64,000 nt of DNA from AC-32 sp963788215. Its GTDB lineage: Bacteria; Actinomycetota; Thermoleophilia; Gaiellales; Gaiellaceae. The stretch is from positions 310,001-374,000 of the forward strand of contig CAWBFX010000010.1 of the NCBI GenBank assembly GCA_963788215.1, written 5' to 3'. The notes under the pieces are model-generated. The model searched no databases, was not told the origin of the DNA, and saw only the letters and a list, made by a program, of their open reading frames with translations. Of the stretch, positions 61,504-64,000 are shown piece by piece. The translations under genes were made by a program, and so were the position numbers. How positions within the stretch are numbered: position 1 is the stretch's first letter; every line of letters starts with the position of its first letter.

Positions 61504-62004
61504 CTAGAACGTCAGCGAGAGTGTCCCGTTCACCGAGGCGGCGTACGAGACGCAGCTGCCCAGGATGCGGTGCCGGTAATGCGTGAGGATCGCCGAGAAG
61601 CGTCCGGTGCCGCTGCCGCTGTACCAGTGGCCGACGTTGCCGAGGATCCCTTCGACGTCGAAGGTCTGGTTCGTGCAGTTGGCGCCGCGGTTGATGACCT
61701 GAACGGTGCCTCCGGTGAACCGGCCGGTCACGAGCGTGTACGTGGTCGCGAGCGAGAAGCTGCCGCCGGTGATCGTCGCCGTCGGCGTGCAGGCGAGGCA
61801 GAGCTGCGTGTGCCGGACATCCGCGTTCCAGGCGCCGGGCAGTGCGCCTGATGCGGTTCCCGCGAAGCGTCCGTCGGTGGAGGTGAAGTAGTACTCGTGG
61901 CCCGTGATCGCGTCGCTGTAGTGCGCGGCGAGCCCTGACGGCGCGGCCGAGAAGAAGACTGCTGCTGAGAGCGCGAAGACGAACAGAAATCGGCGGCGGA
62001 ACAT
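61504..62004 (-). CDS. Secreted protein of unknown function
   Basis: 166 residues. A signal peptide (about 1-27) is followed by a beta-rich, Thr/Gly-rich domain with four Cys (CLAC, one in RGANCTNQTF, one near the end) that could form disulfides. The segment TGRFTGGTVQVINRG, then VEGILGNVGHWYSGSGTGRFSAILTHYRHR, looks like an allene-oxide-cyclase or dirigent-type barrel, but the match is loose. A good AAGGAG ribosome site precedes the ATG. Confidence 0.6.
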   Translation of the reverse strand: MFRRRFLFVFALSAAVFFSAAPSGLAAHYSDAITGHEYYFTSTDGRFAGTASGALPGAWNADVRHTQLCLACTPTATITGGSFSLATTYTLVTGRFTGGTVQVINRGANCTNQTFDVEGILGNVGHWYSGSGTGRFSAILTHYRHRILGSCVSYAASVNGTLSLTF

Positions 62005-62085
62005 CTTTCGCTCCTTTGTGTTGTGGGTGGTTCCCTTTCCCCGGACAGCATGCCTTCTATGCGCTCCGGGCTATCCTCCGCAGCG

Positions 62086-62158
62086 GCCCCCGTCGACTAG
62101 CGGCCTAGGTCACGGCCCTTTCAAGGCCGTAGCACGGGTTCGAATCCCGTCGGGGGCA
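62086..62158 (+). tRNA. tRNA-Glu (anticodon TTC)
   Basis: Acceptor GCCCCCG/CGGGGGC, discriminator A, anticodon stem CGGCC/GGCCG around loop CTTTCAA (TTC), and a T-loop TTCGAAT. No encoded CCA. Confidence 0.95.
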
Positions 62159-62269
62159 TACTCGACGGGAAGTCCGGCCCGCTTTCGCGGGCCATGACGA
62201 CTTCCCGTCGGTTCATCTGCTGCCGAGGGCGTTCGGGAGCCGCAGCCGCCCATGTCGGCTGCGGCGGCG

Positions 62270-62842
62270 CTAGTCGGGAAACTCAGGCGTGGGCCAACTG
62301 GGATCAGGCTTCCAATCGGCCCAGCTGTCGGGCCACCAGTGCCCGTCGGTATCCAGCTCGCGCAGGATGCGGGCGGCCTCGGCTTGGATCTCGCGCACCT
62401 GGTCGGTCGTGAAGCGGCCTTCTTCGACACGCTGTTCGAGCTGTTCGTCATCCTTCAGCACGTGCCCGCCCTCGCGCGGGAGCCAGATATCGAGCTCGAG
62501 GTCCTGCGTGTCGTAGCCGAGCTCTGTCCGGCGGAACGGCTCCTGCAGGTTCAGGTACCAGCCCCGGAACTCGCGCTTCGGGCCCGACCAGAAAACCCAG
62601 ACCGCGTACCACTCGTCGGGCCGCTGCAGCATCAGCGTCCCGTGCCCGTGCCAGCGCTTCTTGCCGAGCCACGGATGCGGGCCGTGCGCCGTTGCCGGGA
62701 AGCGGATCGGCGCCCCCTCGGGGATGTACGTCGCGAGGAGCTCGGGCGAGTCCTGGACGACGACGACCGCGATCTCGGCCCATGCCGAGCCGTCGTTCAG
62801 CACCTCGCGGCGCACGACGACGTCGCCTGGGCTCCAGGTCAA
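62270..62842 (-). CDS. DUF402 domain protein
   Basis: 190 residues. WSPGDVVVRREVLNDGSAWAEI starts the fold; YAVWVFWSGPKREFRGWYLNLQEPF, LDIWLPREGGHVLKDDEQLEQRVEEG are the DUF402 hallmarks, with conserved acidic residues. Some relatives are nucleotide phosphohydrolases (FomD, Ntdp); activity is not known here. The start is TTG 62842, overlapping the stop of the upstream DM13 gene by 4 bp (TTGA). Confidence 0.8.
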   Translation of the reverse strand: MTWSPGDVVVRREVLNDGSAWAEIAVVVVQDSPELLATYIPEGAPIRFPATAHGPHPWLGKKRWHGHGTLMLQRPDEWYAVWVFWSGPKREFRGWYLNLQEPFRRTELGYDTQDLELDIWLPREGGHVLKDDEQLEQRVEEGRFTTDQVREIQAEAARILRELDTDGHWWPDSWADWKPDPSWPTPEFPD

Positions 62843-63303
62843 CTCGTCGGGCTTAGCCGGGCGACCGCGTTCGTCTTGTTGCACTCGGCGCAGTAGATCT
62901 CGACGAGGTACCCGGTCATTCCTGCAGCCGACGGAGGGAGCTTGTAGTGCTGTCCGCCGTGCGAGCTCGCGAGCGAGCCGACGAGCAGCGACTTGCCGCG
63001 GTTGCCCTGGCTCCGGCCGGGATCGCGCTGGTCGAGGTAGACGTAGAGGTCCGGCGCCTGGCGCGTGCCGAAGGCGCGGTCGAACCGTAGGACTAGCCGT
63101 CCTGAGCTCTCGCGCTCGATGACCGCCGTGCCCGTCGTTCCCCAGGTGACCGTGTGGAAGCGGCCGCTCGCAAGGACTTGCGCGGGCCCGGCCGCGCTGC
63201 CGCCGTCCCCACGGGCGAGCGCGATCCCACCCGCGACGCCGGCGCCGACGAGAGCGACCAGTGTCGCCAGGAGCAAGCGTCGTCTGCCCGAGAGCGCGTT
63301 CAC
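62839..63303 (-). CDS. Membrane-anchored DM13 domain protein
   Basis: 154 residues. An N-terminal membrane anchor (about 9-30, LLLATLVALVGAGVAGGIAL) precedes a DM13 domain (about 40-150) with FHTVTWGTTGTAVIERESSGRLVLRFDRAF, APDLYVYLDQRDPG and VEIYCAECNKTNAVARL. DM13 is proposed to take part in redox or protein cross-linking. The start GTG 63303 has GGAG 6 bp upstream; a GTG at 63354 is less likely. Confidence 0.72.
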   Translation of the reverse strand: MNALSGRRRLLLATLVALVGAGVAGGIALARGDGGSAAGPAQVLASGRFHTVTWGTTGTAVIERESSGRLVLRFDRAFGTRQAPDLYVYLDQRDPGRSQGNRGKSLLVGSLASSHGGQHYKLPPSAAGMTGYLVEIYCAECNKTNAVARLSPTS

Positions 63304-63366
63304 GGCTACTCCACACTCTACGCCCGCCGGCCATCGGCGGTTCTCATCTGGCACCCTAAGTCGAGA

Positions 63367-63439
63367 GGGCGGTTAGCTCAGCTGGGAGAGCGCCTGGTTT
63401 ACACCCAGGAGGTCGGCGGTTCGACCCCGTCACCGCCCA
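63367..63439 (+). tRNA. tRNA-Val (anticodon TAC)
   Basis: Acceptor GGGCGGT/ACCGCCC, discriminator A, anticodon stem CCTGG/CCAGG around TTTACAC (TAC), D-arm TAGCTCAGCTGGGAGAGC, and a T-loop TTCGACC. Confidence 0.95.
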
Positions 63440-63503
63440 TGTCTCAACTAATCATCCCAATCGGGGGATGGAACCAGCGTGGCTGCCTGTTTGAGTCGGC
63501 GGC

Positions 63504-63995
63504 ATGAGCGGACGCCTGGCCTGTGCGGTGGCGCTGTCGATGCTGGTCGCAGTCGCGGCGGGTTGCGGCAGCGGAGGTAGCAGCGGCGGCAGTGCCGGCG
63601 ACGGCAGCGGCACCACGAGCACCAGCACCTCCTCGTCCGACCCGAACTCGTCGAGCTACGACCCGGCCGAGACGACCCTCAAGGCCGCGGGGCTCGAGGT
63701 CTGCGGCCAGACGCAAGCCCAGTCCTCTGGTGGCCTCGACCGGAGCTCCGGCGTGACCCAGACCCGGTCGTTCCTCGTCGCGCCCGACTGCATGGGTGCG
63801 AAGACGTCGCCGAACGCGATCACCGTCTACCAGTTCAAGGATCGTGACTCGCTCGACGCCGGGATGTCGAAGATCAAAGCGGCGTATCCCAAAGGCCAGA
63901 CAACGCAGTACGGCGCGGTCGTGATCCTCGCGACCGGGCCAAAAGCGGCGGAGTACATGGCCGATGTGAAGAAGTCACTGCCGGCGCCCGGCTGA
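63504..63995 (+). CDS. Lipoprotein of unknown function
   Basis: 163 residues. A lipoprotein signal with lipobox VAAGC (Cys21) is followed by a Gly/Ser/Thr-rich linker (about 22-50) and a small domain with two Cys (LEVCGQ and PDCMGA). TVYQFKDRDSLDAGMSKIKAAYP is probably a ferredoxin-like unit. It is anchored to the outer face of the membrane; the role is unknown. The gene is complete, with TGA just before the window ends. Confidence 0.7.
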   Translation: MSGRLACAVALSMLVAVAAGCGSGGSSGGSAGDGSGTTSTSTSSSDPNSSSYDPAETTLKAAGLEVCGQTQAQSSGGLDRSSGVTQTRSFLVAPDCMGAKTSPNAITVYQFKDRDSLDAGMSKIKAAYPKGQTTQYGAVVILATGPKAAEYMADVKKSLPAPG

Positions 63996-64000
63996 GCCTG

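Overview
The window is 64 kb of high-GC DNA with dense, GC-biased coding, many GTG/TTG starts and 4-bp ATGA/GTGA gene overlaps. Gene content points to an actinobacterium: a BTAD regulator fused to kinase and WD40 domains, a complete GlgE trehalose/alpha-glucan pathway, a MarP-like periplasmic protease, and a GAP-family protein. A deep Thermoleophilia-type lineage (Gaiellales/Solirubrobacterales) is my guess from the overall style; no marker here proves it.

Quality note. At least thirteen single-base reading-frame breaks hit ten otherwise well conserved genes: metF fusion, greA-like, fdhA, fdhGB, acnA (x2), glgE, glgB (x2), treZ (x2), glgX and yihY. Most lie in short G/C runs, and protein similarity resumes at once in a neighbouring frame. 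I read these as uncorrected consensus indels and annotate each gene as one full-length CDS.

Layout. 1-6.2 kb: tRNA-Asp, an NTF2-like protein, a MarP-like protease, a homocysteine methyltransferase/MetF fusion, an SDR, the D-aminopeptidase DppA and a formimino-THF cyclodeaminase-like protein. 6.2-13.4 kb: a CDF-type transporter, DinB, a MarR-controlled divergon (yceI / FMN reductase / CBS protein), an epimerase, a DEAD-box helicase, a GreA-like factor and a cupin. 13.4-21 kb: a C1 block, with formate-THF ligase next to an operon CBS protein - FocA - NADH-linked diaphorase (NuoE-NuoF fusion) - molybdenum formate dehydrogenase. 21-28 kb: an MMPL transporter, a YCII protein, aconitase, a class III CoA-transferase and a small PRC-barrel-like protein. 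28-41.8 kb: malQ divergent from one run of glgE-treS-mak-glgB-treZ-glgX-treY, which carries both the GlgE route and the TreY/TreZ route between glycogen and trehalose. 41.8-50.7 kb: a reductase, an alcohol dehydrogenase, several membrane or secreted proteins, and an aldo/keto reductase. 50.8-58.3 kb: a tRNA-Lys-bounded segment holding a 1,944-residue signalling protein (DNA-binding/BTAD + class III cyclase + Ser/Thr kinase + STAND-type NTPase + one membrane helix + WD40 propeller), divergent from a secreted PD40 propeller protein. 58.2-64 kb: tRNA-Lys, a dipeptidase, an SRPBCC protein, a principal-type sigma factor that appears to start at CTG, small secreted proteins, tRNA-Glu, a DUF402/DM13 pair, tRNA-Val and a lipoprotein.

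Most notable. (1) The multi-output signalling protein and its putative island, bounded by a 40-bp exact duplication of the 3' half of tRNA-Lys. (2) A family of about 33-bp near-perfect palindromes, in five copies, all in gaps between same-strand genes of the central-carbon clusters. (3) The formate/C1 block. (4) The trehalose/glycogen operon.
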